Of a stretch of 64,000 nucleotides of DNA, positions 39,619-52,500 are shown in pieces. The number at the start of each line of letters is the position of its first letter. The first letter of the stretch is position 1. Both the position numbers and the translations under genes were made by a program. The notes below the pieces were generated by a model. The model ran no database searches. It was not told the origin of the DNA and worked only from the letters and a program-made list of their open reading frames with translations. Source of the stretch: Centrapalus pauciflorus (taxonomy: Eukaryota; Streptophyta; Magnoliopsida; Asterales; Asteraceae); NCBI GenBank assembly GCA_020465985.1, contig JAANYP010004869.1, forward strand, positions 1,279,381 through 1,343,380, read 5' to 3'.

Positions 39619-41783
39619 ATGTTTGTGATATTTTCCCAGAGAACAAAGCTTACATTCATTCTGTCCAGTGTCCACCACCAAATTAAGAAGCATGCAGGTT
39701 TTTACGAAAATGCTTGTCGTTCCTTCCTTGTTTTGGGAATTTGGGACAGAATAGAGAGATCATAAGAGACATATACATAACATTCAGATTGGACTTCAAT
39801 GTACTCATATAGACCCAATTTATTCATGTATACATGCCCAAGCTATTTGATTAGAGATGGTTGTTTGGGATTCTATTGAGGGTGCATGGGTGTCACTTTT
39901 GTTTCCACTTCTGAATCACACGTATATATATCTATCTATCTCACTTAAAGGAGTTATATGAAGTTTCGATGATACTAGGATAGTCAATATGTAAGTGAAG
40001 AAGAAATGGGTGACACGCCTTCCGGGTCCATAGGCTGATTTGACAACCAATCCAAATATCCGATTTCGATCTGAAATGGGTTTGGGTAAAATGGACTTTT
40101 TTGATCCGGACCGGTTTTTAATCGAACCGGTTATGTGTTTATTTGGCTAACCGGATTTTTTACCGGATAAAAAAATTGGATGAAATTCGAATTATAATTA
40201 TATATTTGTTATTATATTTAGTGGTTTTAAAATTTTTCAATATTTATAATAAAATATAATATAAAAATATATTTGATTGGAGTAAAATATATGTATTAAC
40301 TTAATCTATAATTATATATTTGTAATTATAATTATAAAAAAGATGTTGTGTTTGGTATAAATGTATAAATATTAATTTATAGTTTATAATATATTTGTTT
40401 AATAGATTTGTTAAGCCCAAAAAAAAAACCTAGCCCAAAAAAGAAAAAGAAAGAAAGCCCAAAAGAAAAACACCAAAAAAAAAAGTCTGAAAATAGATTA
40501 AAAAAGCAGTTTTTTTTAGAACCAGATTTAGAAAATTTTAACAGAAAATCCGGGCCGGTTTTAAGTTACAATCCAAAAAATGTACAACTCTAGGTAAATC
40601 ATAAAATATATAGTTAAAACTTAAAAGGAGAGTAGAAATAGTACAACTTTATACAAACTGCAACCGCCTCAACTCAATATGATAGCAACTATATATATGT
40701 ATTTCATTTATGGGGTTTTGGCGCCAATCGCTTAGCCACTGCTTTTTTAACAAACTTTTGTCCAATTATTACAACTAAGTACCAACGGCCAACCCCCTCA
40801 CACTTATAGCTATATATCAATTCACACCCCTTATTTCTAACATATATAAAGCATTTGAAATGCCTTTTAAGGGAACAACAATGTTAATTAATTAAATTTA
40901 GTTAAAAATATAAAATTATTTAAAACAATATTTGTAAATACTAATGGAAGTTGAGTTGATAATTTAATGGACACAAAATAGTCTTTTGAAAATTTTATGA
41001 AAAAGACAAATGAATAGTTTGTGAAAGTTGATTGCTAATATACAAATACTGATGGATCTACTATGACTAATAGCACTACTTTATTTTAATGCACAATAAC
41101 TAATAGTTCGATACCTATCTATACTATTCTTTACTGAATACGAATAATTTAAAACAAAATTATATATTATTTAAATCAGTTAATTTACAACAAGAATATT
41201 TAGTACGACTAAAAATTATTATAAAATTATAAGATTATGATGGGAATATATTACGGAAAATTTTTGGCTATATTGAATATTTAATGAAGACTTATTAAAT
41301 TTTCGTAAATGAAATATTTAGTTGACTTCGTATAAATCAAAATATCAATTTAAAAATTAATTACCAAGATGATAACAAAAGGACTCGTCTAAGCTAGAAC
41401 TAATAGTCGGTAGACGTAGATTTTAAGATAGCTTTTATTAATAGATGTATTTTATAAAATAGCTATAAATGAAACTAATAAATTGGTAAATGAAGTTTTT
41501 ATTAATAGATGTGTTTTGTAAAATAGTTACAGCTAAAGTTGAAAAATATATAATGAAAGGACATTTAAACAAATAAACAAATTAAAAACATAATTAATTA
41601 AGATTATTAGTTTTATATTCTGTAAGCCCAATTTACTTGAAGTAGTTAATGGTTTCAACCTCATGATTTTAATAAACTCTCTATAAAAAATGTATCCAAA
41701 TGTAGCCTATGGGTAAAAGGAACCGGAGGTTTAAAAAATGATAAACCCAAGTTCAAATAAAATACATGCCAAATAGTCCCCAA
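39619..41783. other. PLD zeta 3'UTR and gene-free DNA
   Basis: The first 300 bases are probably the 3'UTR. At 40080-40160 an AACCGG-rich patch resembles decayed hAT subterminal repeats. ATCTATACTATTC at 41117-41129 resembles a Helitron 5' end (A followed by TCTATACTATT), but no matching 3' end was found. The rest is AT-rich. Confidence 0.4.
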
Positions 41784-42021
41784 TAGGGGTGAAGTTGGTT
41801 CCTGTTTCGGACCCGGACTAAACATGAAAATGCCTAAAATACCAAAAATTAAGCGGTCCGATTTCGCTTTTTTTTTTTTCAACTTTTACCCAAAAAAAGA
41901 AAAAGAAAATAAGACCAGCCCGAACCGAACCGAAAACCGATTTAATGGAATTATAGGAATTGAGAACTGACACAAAGTAAACGGTTCGGTTTGGATAAAA
42001 CGAGTTTTTTACTCATCTCTA
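41784..42021. mobile_element. Eroded hAT MITE, 238 bp
   Basis: The left end TAGGGGTGAAGTTGG and the right end, read inward as TAGAGATGAGTAAA, form imperfect terminal repeats. Flanking 8-mers GTCCCCAA (41776-41783) and ATCCCCGA (42022-42029) match at 6 of 8 positions. GAACCGAACCGAAAACCG repeats inside link it to the CCGGTT-rich hAT MITEs. Confidence 0.6.
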
Positions 42022-42184
42022 ATCCCCGACATATATTTAAAGTTTATAAAAAAGAAAATAAATAGTAGTTACTTGATGGCAACAATGTATATGTTATATA
42101 TTTAAAGTTTATATACACACACACAAAAGCCTTTTTAAATCAATTTGTTGGTTAAATATCTATGTTTTAGTTGTTAATTTTAAA

Positions 42185-42515
42185 ATGATTATCTATCTTA
42201 TTTAAACGAAAAGTTGTTTATTTAACAACAATTACTTAAATATTCATTTACTTTTTTAAAACACTACTTTTTATACTCTCTCTTAGTTTTCTATCATATA
42301 TTTAATTTTTATACTCTCTTTCTCTATTACTTTTTAATTACCTATCCTATCTTTATATTATTTTCTTACTTTTCTATCACCTATCTTATTTTTCTTAAAA
42401 CTAAAAACTTTATCTAAACAAGTTTTCATATTTTATAGATTTCATTGTTTTTTTCTTGAAAACTATAAATTGAAAACTTAAATGAAATGTTACCCGTTTT
42501 CGTTAACTAATACGG
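42185..42515 (+). mobile_element. Tourist-like MITE, third copy
   Basis: It shares ordered blocks with 60592-60960: TTATTTAACAACAATTAC, TACTCTCTTTCTC, TATCACCTATC, TTTTTCTTAAAACTAAAA, AAACAAGTTTTCAT, TTGAAAACTATAA and a right end CCGTTTTCGTTAACTAA. The left terminus is not clear. Confidence 0.6.
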
Positions 42516-43324
42516 AAAGATTGAATTTAATTGTAAATTTGGAGGTCAAATATATCCATATTAAAAGAAGTAGCGTAAGCATGGGCCTAAAAAATAGAAT
42601 CAAGATCCACATTCTTAGTTGAAAATTCCAAGATAAAATAATAGTAATTAGGCAAGGTAATTAAAACCCAAATCAAGACTTGAAGATTCGAATCGACTAA
42701 TTAAATGTATTTAACAAATGTAAATACATTCGTTGTCCTAATTCATTCATTCTTTGTTTAGTGTATTGTGTTTATCAAATAATAAAATATTCAAGGAAAC
42801 AAACTCTAATTCCTATTGACCCAAGAAATTTTATAAAGAGAGGCTGCTTCATATTCAAAAGATTTGAGCTTAAAATCAATTGGATAAACATTTTACAAGT
42901 AGTCATATATGAACCAAACGAAAGAAAAAAAACAAAGAATAGGAATATGTAATAGACCGTTTGGTTTGGTTTTTGTTAAAGACCAAAAGTATTATAAATC
43001 GAAAAAGTCTATTTCTATACTTTAGAAACCGAATACGTTCAATTTTTTCATTTTCATTTTCATTTCCGGTTTCATTTTTTTAAAATATCTTTCTAGTTTT
43101 AAGTATGCCAATAACATGTATGTGTAAATGAGTACATTAACATAACTATAACATTATATGCATAGGTTCACTTCAAATTTTCATACAAACAAATCAAGAG
43201 AGATCCAACTATTCAGTATTTCTAAATACAACGTTTTAATCAAAATAATTTTGCCTTTTCATTTTGGGTTTTTCATTTTCTATTTTCTATTTTCTATTTG
43301 GTTTTTGTTTTTTATTTTCCACCC
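42516..43324. other. Gene-free AT-rich spacer
   Basis: No gene or pairable repeat is seen. TTTTCATTTTC runs near 43045-43075 and 43255-43320 are low complexity. Confidence 0.35.
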
Positions 43325-43680
43325 ATAGGTGTCTTCTCTGTCAAAGTATGCAAATCTCTCATTGAAGAAAAGACTTTATGTGTTACTGATAACAGATTGG
43401 AACAACTTGGTGCCCAGGAAGATCAACATATTCATATGGAGAATGCTTCGGAGACCGACTTGTGACGAATTGTGTCCGGCCAGCTTGCAATGAGGTAATT
43501 GAGATGGTTGGAAATTTGGAAGTCGGAATCCATCACATAGCGTCGAATTGTTGTAAGGCCGTTACTGGGGTATGGAGATGCACGGATCTTTTATATTTGC
43601 AGGTTAACTCCTTCGAGAACGGGTTATGGTGGAAGGGTTGATTGATGGGTATGAGTTTCTGCTGATGCCAATCTCGTAAA
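43325..43680 (+). pseudogene. LINE (non-LTR retrotransposon) zf-RVT fragment
   Basis: Two frames give blocks typical of the region after reverse transcriptase in plant LINEs: GVFSVKVCKSLIEEKTL and VTDNR in one, WNNLVPRKINIFIWRMLRRR in the other. At least one frameshift near 43400 and several stops disrupt it. It is a 5'-truncated dead copy with no intact domain. Confidence 0.7.
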
Positions 43681-43858
43681 GCTCAGTCACGTACGTACGT
43701 ATGTCCGTTGTTGTTCTATGATGTTTTAGTATGCTAGATGCTTTTTAACGTTATTTTCTTGTGTAAATTGGTGTATATGTTTGAGGTAGCATTTTCTTCC
43801 TTACAAAACCAGAATGCTAATCAATGAAAAAGATAAAATTCATTAAGAACTAGACTAA

Positions 43859-43953
43859 GTGGTTGTTTGTTTCTTTTTAATGAAATCATTAAGAAGTCAT
43901 TCGAAGGTAAAATGACTTCTTAATGATTCTATTAGGAGGTAAACAAACAAGCT
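43859..43953. mobile_element. Miniature inverted-repeat element (about 95 bp)
   Basis: GTTGTTTGTTTCTTTTTAAT and GAAATCATTAAGAAGTCATT are mirrored by AATGACTTCTTAATGATTCT and GGAGGTAAACAAACAAGC, a near-complete palindrome just downstream of the ARM-repeat gene. Confidence 0.6.
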
Positions 43954-44082
43954 CTAACTTGTACTAACCCAACATGTAAATCAAATACAAACTAAGAGGT
44001 TATTTGTTTACATATTAAACCATAACCTATAAATGATTTAATTAAGTAAACAACATTACCAAAGTAGTAGCTCTCCACCATA

Positions 44083-45701
44083 TCAAAATGGTAAGCTCCT
44101 CGAACTCGTAAACGATGCAACCGATGACTTCAAATGCTCCGACCGCACGAGTTCTTGTGGTAAATTTGCCCTCTTCACTATCCTCTTCATATTGCTCTGC
44201 AAGCTTTGTTCTACCAAGTATTTTACTGCATTGCTATTTGGAAAATCGTTTGATCGGCCCACTGACTTAGTATCAGTGGACCCGTAAAGGGGTGCTGATA
44301 CGTTCACCCCTGCACCTCCTTCGTAGTCTTTCGAGACTTGTTTCCCTTTATTGATTCTCAGGATTTCTAAGATCCGAGAGGATCTCTTTTGTGCTAAAGC
44401 ACTACCTAAAAGGGTCAACTCAAGGAGAGATGTCATGATCCCTGCCTCGATCATGGCTTGTCGATCTACATATGACTTGTGAGCCATGACCATCAAAATG
44501 TATGCCGCTTTCTCTTGGCAATTTGGTGAATCCATCCAATTCAAAACATCCACCAATATCAGGAAAGCATCTTGAGCCGTACTAACCGCCCTTCGGCCCT
44601 CTGGGGTCGAGACGACATTGCTCAGGATCGAAAGGATTCTATCGCTTACTTCCATATCACCCATCATGGTCAAGAGAAACGATATGCAATCGTCAATCTC
44701 GATCATAGGCATAACATTTGATGGCAAGAGGGATAGATTGTAGAGTGCCCTCAGAGAATCTTGAACCACTTGTGAATTTCTGCTGTTTGTTTTTGTGATG
44801 TTTTTTAGGGTTTTGATCAAGTATAAAATAGCTCCTGAAGATCCAATTATCGGTTTGTTTGAATCAAGAGCACTTAATCCTAGAAAATTTGCTACAATTG
44901 CTGCTGATAAATCAGGGTTGAGCGAATCCTCTGTTGGAGATTCAACCAGAGCTAGCATCTTGTGTACTGCTCCTGCTTCAACAATGGCGGATTTGTTTCT
45001 GAAATTAACATCAAACAGAAGAACAAATTATTGCGTTTCAAATTGCTCCCGAATTTGGTCATAATAGTAAATTTAGAACACCATCCAAACCCTAATTGCA
45101 TGATTTTGACACTGATTCTAAACAAGATCTTACACGCAATGAACGTGAAATGTGTGAGAGTTGGTGTTTACTGTTCGTTGCCGATTCCGAGGTTGAGAAG
45201 AGCGTAGAGAGCAGAGATTCTAGAAACTAGATCACCGGAATCAAGCATTGAAACAAGCGGCGGAATAGCTCCAAGCAATGCGAAATTCATTCTGGCTGCT
45301 GAATCTTCCTTCGCTAACTCCCTCACTTCCTTCGCGGCGTCACCGTTTCCTTGGCTCTGCAACCGTTTCACCACCTCCTTCAACTTCACGGGCTCCTCCT
45401 CCGCTGAAGATTCCGACCTCCTCATCAACGTAGTAAGCTTCTCGGATTCTATATAATTCGCGTGGTTCTTGATCTTATCGGATCTGCATTCAGGTAGGGA
45501 AGCCTTTACCTCTTCCAGCTTGAGATTGTCCGTCATGGGAGGCTTCCGCTGACGAGATATTCCGCCGCTGCATCTCATGGTATCAATAATTTTGCGGCGG
45601 CATGATGACCAGAGCTTAAAGTTAGAATCGCCGGCGGGTGGGGTGTGGTTTTGCTGCAACTTTGCCATTTTCATCTGACAGTCTGTTGGTATTGAAATCA
45701 T
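44083..45701 (-). CDS. Armadillo-repeat protein lacking a U-box (PUB-ARM-like)
   Basis: Exon 1 is 45172-45701 and exon 2 is 44083-44998. The 173-bp intron is GT-AG and the phases join CA|A to give NEQNKSAIVEAGAVHKML. The protein is 481 aa. Residues 1-100 are low-complexity and basic/acidic, without a U-box. From about residue 100 onward it consists of armadillo-type helices: VVKRLQSQGNGDAAKEVREL, GAIPPLVSMLDSGD, ISALYALLNLGIGNE, AGAVHKMLALVES, AIVANFLGLSALDSNKPIIG and others. It resembles Arabidopsis ARM proteins such as At2g27430, often annotated as U-box-like. ARM repeats act as protein-binding scaffolds; no partner can be named. The start at 45701 is the first ATG of the open frame. Two in-frame Mets (residues 10 and 12) are alternatives. 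Confidence 0.9.
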
Positions 45702-47112
45702 CAGACTACATTGTCGTTATGAATGATTTGATCACATCACATGAATTCGCACAGAAACAAATGGTGTTCAGAGACAGTAGAAAAGTGAAAGTGTAAAACG
45801 TGAAGTTTCTTGAGGAAGATGGATGTGTCTGACACAGAGAGATGAAAAAGAGAAAGCGCCGATGCCTTCAACTCAACTCAAACACTGTTCCTTTCCATTT
45901 TATACAATGGATTACTCCTAGTTTCGATAATAATATATTTAATAAATTATAAATTTAATAATAATTATAAAATTAATAATAATGACACAAACTATAAATA
46001 TTACAAAAAGATATGTGATTGAATATTTATTTTACTCATTATGAATTAACAAATGAAATAATTATATAAAAAAATTTAAGAAACCATCAAATGATGAATG
46101 GGAAGAAATTGTAACATCCTTAGCTTTATTTATAATTTAATAACAATGCATAATTGAGATACGATAAATCCTTAGCTTTACTAATAATTAATATCAACAT
46201 CTAAAAATCTGAATTTCCATTTAAAAGTGTCATATATTAACTATCAAAAATAGATTATATTAACCTAGAATTTGTAACGGAATCACTAAAACAAAGTAAC
46301 TATTAATTAATTATTTAAAAAATATAAATTATACGTGTCAAATGAAGGCTACGTCAATTGACAGTATAGTTAAGTGGCAAGTGACAATCTATTTAATTTT
46401 TCAATAAAATAGATAGATTAGCTTATCAACCATATATAAATTGCGTATATTTAATAAATGTTTGTTTTTGTTTTTATATAAAAATATATAAGATTTATAT
46501 TTTAATCTAAAGATAATACCACGTTGATATTAAAATAACAAAAAAAATTAAAATTATAACATATATGAATTTAAATATGTTATATGCTAATTGTAATAAA
46601 CAAATAGCAAATATAAGAACATGAGTGCATTTAAATATGAAAATTGTATTTTCAATATTCTAACATTAAATTGTATCAGTTATATGATCGATCATAATAT
46701 ATTTTATTCTTATAGTGATATTTAGATGTATTTTTATTTTCAGTAATAAATAGTCTAAAATCATTATATCATATATGAAAAAAATATGTAATCATTTTTA
46801 AAAGTAATTACATTGGTAACTTATTTAAATTTATATTAATATTAATATAAAAATTACGAATGAAAATAGATTTTAAAATTTTGATTAGGTTGACTTTTAT
46901 TAATAGTGGTTAAATTAGACAGCAAGTCGAATTAGTTTTTAAGTTAATTAAGGAAATAAATTGAAGAAGTTATAAAGAGAAATTTGGAAGGTAAAATAAA
47001 AATTGATTAGTTATTAAAACGTGTCATTAAATGTTTTGCTTTATTAATATAGCAGGTTAATACCATAAACTATATAGATTGAGTTAATAATAATTTATAA
47101 AAACAAATATTT
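45702..47112. other. ARM gene 5' region and AT-rich spacer
   Basis: The first 200 bases probably hold the promoter and leader. TACGTGTCAAATGAAGGCTA and AAGTGGCAAGTGACAATCTA around 46331-46395 resemble interiors of plant Helitrons. No termini were located. Confidence 0.35.
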
Positions 47113-47121
47113 ATTATATAT

Positions 47122-47138
47122 GGATGATGATGATGATG

Positions 47139-47194
<56 letters not shown>
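47122..47194. repeat. (GAT)n(AAT)n trinucleotide microsatellite
   Basis: Six or so GAT units followed by about eighteen ATA/AAT units. Confidence 0.95.
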
Positions 47195-47196
<2 letters not shown>

Positions 47197-48007
47197 ATTA
47201 GAGTTTAGACATATTAGTTAATTAATTATTAAATTAGTTGAGTTAATATTTAATTGAGTGGATTTGGTTTCATTTAAATTTAAATTTAAACTTAAATTAG
47301 AATGTAGTTAATGATATTATAAATTGAAAGAATGACAAGTGACAAACTAAAAGGAAAAGTGACAAATAAAAAAATGTACTTATTTAATAGTATATATAGA
47401 TTATAAATATAAATATAGATTGTGATGTTGCTTAATTCTGTAAAATTCAATCTGTTTCTTTTGTATGTTGATTCTATATATTTATAAAATATCAGTTCAT
47501 ATTTAATAATAATCGAAACATTAAACTTATTGTTAGTTTGAAATACATGTACCTTAATTAGATGCATAAACCATAATGTAAACATTACAAAAAGTCATTG
47601 TTAATTCAGAATTTTATAAAAGTCAAATAAATGTATAAATCATACACTCAAAAATCATAACACTCAACTACATGTATAAATCATAAAAGTCATTCTTATT
47701 ATAATCGCAGGATGTGAATGTTCATTATCAATAGAGATCAAAAGAGTAAACAATTGAATTTAGTGTAATTTTTATCTTTTTTTTTATTTATTATTTTTTT
47801 GATTTTGTTAGGTCTAAAATCCATTTTTACTTTTACTATGTAACAGAAGTATTCAAAATTTTATCTTAATATCTTTAAAATGATTCATTTCTTGATCATT
47901 AATCATGAATTCACTATTCATATAATTGTGTAATCAATTACAGCAACAAATGTATATGAACGAAGTTGGTACTTTTAGGATTTACTATGAAAAAATTCAT
48001 CATCTTT
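47195..48007. other. Gene-free AT-rich DNA
   Basis: Nothing recognised. CATGTATAAATCATA-type repeats near 47620-47690 are short and irregular. Confidence 0.35.
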
Positions 48008-48226
48008 TTACGTTTTCGTCCCTTCATTTAGTCCTCAAGTTAATATTTTTTTTCCTGGTTTTGAGAAATTTGACTATTTGAGCCGGTTGGTAAACTGAGT
48101 TTTTTAAATATTGAAAAACGGTTTTAATAGCCAAATTTCACTAAATCAAAAATAAAATATTAATTTGAGAACTTTTCTGGAAAAAAAAAATTAATATTGA
48201 AGGACGAAAACACAAAATATATGAAA
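48008..48226. mobile_element. Foldback MITE, copy 2
   Basis: Left TTTACGTTTTCGTCCCTTCA, TTAATATTTTTTTTCCTGGT and AAATTTGACTATTTGAGC are mirrored by TAATAGCCAAATTTC, TTAATTTGAGAACTTTT and GAAGGACGAAAACAC. Same family as 2837-3115. Confidence 0.65.
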
Positions 48227-49509
48227 ACATGTTGGTTTTTCACGATAAACCCTAATTTATATAATATAATTATTGAATAATACAAACACATATATTTTTT
48301 TTGACAAAACATATATAAATCTTCCTATTCTTTGGAAGTTTTTTTTATAACAAACCAGATTTTAAGGCTTAGATAAATAAATCATATTTTAAAATTTATA
48401 ATTAATTTTAGGAATAATTACATTAAAAAACAAATCAAATATATGTTTTATTTCGATTAAGCCTCTTAAATTTTTTTCCCTCATAAATATATGAACTTAA
48501 AAAAAACTTTCGAATTCTGCATTTTTACTGGTTGTTTTATCCATGTAGTACACCACGAGACACATATACATCACGTGACGCACATACGTGGAACTTCAAT
48601 AGTATATTCTTTTTATTTAAGCCACACAATCAAAATTATTATTTTTTTAAAAAAAAAAATCATCTTAGTTGAGAATATTATTGATTAAGGTTTCCAACCA
48701 AAACTTTTGCCATCAACGTATATAGAACTCTCGTAATATATTTTTTGTATATATTATTTTGTTAAGGTGCCTTTTGTTTTACCTATTAAACGAGTTCATA
48801 TCGACATATGATAATACTGAATAATTTATTATTGTGTCAAATGTATGTTAACATAAATTTATCTGGACCTTGTTAACAAGTTCATACAATGATTATCTGA
48901 TTCATGACACCACCAAAAAAAAAAAATCAAAGTTTTACATTACACATGTTGTTAATGTTTTTTTAACGTAATTATTCCTTAATTTTACACGAACTAAAAG
49001 CAATGATTATCAAGAGATAAAAGAGAAAAATCACGCTCATATAATTGGCTCCTTAAAGTATCACTCAAAAGTCAAAAGGGGTTCTCTAATTATTACAACG
49101 TACTTTAATTAACCTAACCATATTTAAATAATTGATTAGATAATCATTACAAGTTTATGTAAAACAACTCATCATTCGTTTATTACAACTTCAATAATTA
49201 TAATTCATCAAAAAAGGTCTGTTTCAAAGATGAACTTTGTTTAATGATCATATCTCATAGAATAATATCACACCATACACCGATATACATACATACATAC
49301 ATACAAGAAATGGGGATACAAAAAAGTGAAAAACAAACACAAAGTATTTGGTAACTGCTTTCCTTCTTTTATGAAGATGGAACAAATCTGAATGCATCAT
49401 ACGTTAAAAAGTCATTTGAATAATCTACTTTTGTTAACAAAGGAACAAAACCTATTTTCAATTTTCAATCATCTTGATGCATGCTTTAATACCGACCGGC
49501 TTATGTTAA
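48227..49509. other. Gene-free DNA and probable 3'UTR of CLPB4
   Basis: AT-rich. A CATACATA repeat lies near 49284-49303. The segment nearest 49510 should contain the CLPB4 3'UTR. Confidence 0.35.
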
Positions 49510-52500
49510 TTAATTATTCGCAACCATGTCATTGTCCTCCTCCGCACCCGATTGCCTCTCTGCTTTCCTGATTTGCACACCATCCTTAGCCGATGGTGAT
49601 GTGTCGATGATTATAGTATCATCTTCTTTAAACTCTCCTCGTAGGATCCCCATTGATATTTCATTCTCCACCAATTGTTGTATCACCCTCTTCACCGGTC
49701 GTGCTCCGAAGTTTGGGTCAAACCCCAATTCCCCCAGGACATCCGTCGCTTCCTTTGTGTAACGAAGATCGATTTTCTTCTGTTTCAGCCTATCTCTCAC
49801 ACGATCCAACTGCAACACAGTAATAACAAACAAACAAACTTACTCATACCATCTATCACTATCTATACGTTAATTAGCAATGTACTTGATTTCTAGCTAG
49901 CTACTTGTACCTGGATCTCTACAATATGTCTGATTTGGGTGGAATCAAGCGGTTGGAAAACGATATACTCGTCAATCCGATTCATGAACTCCGGTCGAAA
50001 AGTTTGCCTAGCCATTTCAACAACATGCCTTCTCATTAAATCATAAACTGCAGCCTTGCTATCATGTGTGCTTTGAAGGGTTTCTAGTATGTAATGGGAC
50101 CCGATATTAGATGTCATTATAACAACGGTATTCGTAAAACTGACTGTCCTTCCTTGAGAATCGGTTATCCGCCCATCGTCTAACAACTGCAGCAGAATGT
50201 TAAATACATCATGGTGCGCCTTCTCGATTTCATCAAAAAGAACAACCGAATACGGCCTGCGTCGCACTGTTTCAGTAAGTTGGCCACCTTCTTCGTAACC
50301 AACATATCCAGGTGGTGCACCAACTAACCGTGAGACCGCATGTTTTTCCATGTACTCACTCATATCGATTCTCACGAGAGCGTTCTCGGTGTTGAAGAGG
50401 TAACTGGCTAGGGCTTTCGCAAGCTCAGTCTTACCGACACCAGTGGGACCCATGAACATGAAGCTTGCTATTGGTTTGTTTGGATCAGAGAGTCCTGCCC
50501 TTGACCGTCTTATTGCATCTGCTACGGATTTCACCGCCATATCCTGACCAACAACTCTCTTGTGGAGGACATGTTCCAGTGACACAAGTTTATCTCTTTC
50601 AGATTGCTGAAGATTTGATAATGGTATGCCAGTCCATTTGCTTACTATTTCAGCAATGTCGATATCGGTGACTTCCTCACGTAGCAAAGATTTCCCAGAA
50701 TGCTGATGTTCTGAAAGATTTTTATCGGCTTCTACTAGCTGGCGTTGAAGGCTCATCAATGTTCCGTACTTGAGCTCAGCAGCACGATTTAGATCATAAT
50801 CGCGTTCAGCAGCTTCCATTTCTTGGTTTACCCTATCAATCTTTCATACAAATTTATAATGAACAATAGCACGGAAAGGAATAAGAAATGATGTCAGCCA
50901 AATATACAACATGCTGATTACCTCCTCCTTGATTGAACGTATACGGGTTATTAGTGATTTTTCATGCTCCCATTGTTCATTTAATTCTTTCTGTTTCTCC
51001 TTTAAAGATTCTAAATCACCATCTAGCTTGCTCAACCTTTCTTTGGATGCTTTATTAGTGTCATTTTTTAGAGAGAGTCTCTCCATCTCAAGCTTCATCA
51101 CAGCTCGATCTATCTCGTCCAACTCAGTAGGCTTAGAGGTAACCTCCATTTTAAGTTTTGCAGCAGATTCATCTACTAGATCAATTGCTGCAATGATGAA
51201 CTAATTATTATCATGTAAAAAAAAATATTTCTGACACTTTGCAGCAAATAGCAGGTTAAAAAAGTATAAATAAAATTCACATTTGTGCTTCTGGGGCACA
51301 ACAAAATCCAAAGTAACTCGGTAATGGTGTTCTAACCTTTGTCGGGCAAAAAACGTCCTGTTATATATCTATCAGCAAGAAGAGCTGCCGAAACTAGAGC
51401 GCCATCAGATATTTTGACACCATGATGCAGTTCATACCGCTCACGTAACCCACGAAGAATGGAAATTGTGTCTTCAACAGAAGGCTCATCACAGAATACT
51501 TGTTGAAATCTACGTTCCAAAGCTGGGTCCTTTTCAATGTACTTTCTGTATTCATTTAATGTTGTTGCTCCGATGCATCTAAGCTCACCTCGACCAAGCA
51601 TTGGTTTCAGCAAATTTCCAGCATCCATTGCTCCACCAGTAGCTCCTGTAAAGACAATAACCATCGCATTATCTTAAAAAGTGAATATAAAAAAGGGAAA
51701 TGAATAACAGGAAGAAAAATTGCTGACCTGCACCAACTACAGTGTGAATCTCATCAATGAATAAAACAATCTGTCCATTGGAAGCGGTGACCTCCTTCAG
51801 AACAGCTTTAAGACGCTCCTCAAATTCTCCTCGGTATTTGGCACCAGCAAGCAATGAACCCATATCCAAGGATATTAGCTGCACAGTTGAAGGATCTCAA
51901 ATTATTATCACAAAAATAAGTAAAATCAAGATGTTACGCAGAAGATGTTGATGTGTATAATGACCGTAACTCAGATGATTTACATGCCATAAGTGATAAG
52001 CATAAATATCCAAAGACAATGTTCATTTGAAAAGAATTCTCCAAATCCATCTTAACAATGTGTAATTACAAACTATTCATAGAGAGAGAAGTTAAAATGA
52101 TCATTGATTGTCCAGTAAAACCGCCAGAGCAAATCAAACACTTCTTTCCAACTTTCAACATAAATGTACCTCCTCAAAAGTAAAATAATATCTAGCTGAT
52201 ACACCCTTACTTTAGTACTTTACATTGGAAACCTGCATTACTGAACTTGGGCAATGAATGCAAATTCATTTTGTTCAAATTAATGGCATCGTAATGATGA
52301 TGAGATAGATGACGAAATGGAAAGTAGTTATAACCTTACGATTCTTGAGAGGCTCTGGTACATCTCCACGTACGATCCTTTGAGCTAACCTGCATGATAT
52401 ATGTATAAATATGTAGAAAAATTCCATAGACAATTTATGTGACGCAGCTGTACATGCAAAATTGCTTCGCAAAATTGTTTGCTGAAGCTTCAAGGAGAAC

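Noticed and set aside
41117..41140. Helitron 5' end (TCTATACTATTC)
   Set aside because: The start resembles a Helitron, but no hairpin plus CTRR end could be paired downstream. It is noted in the spacer entry only.
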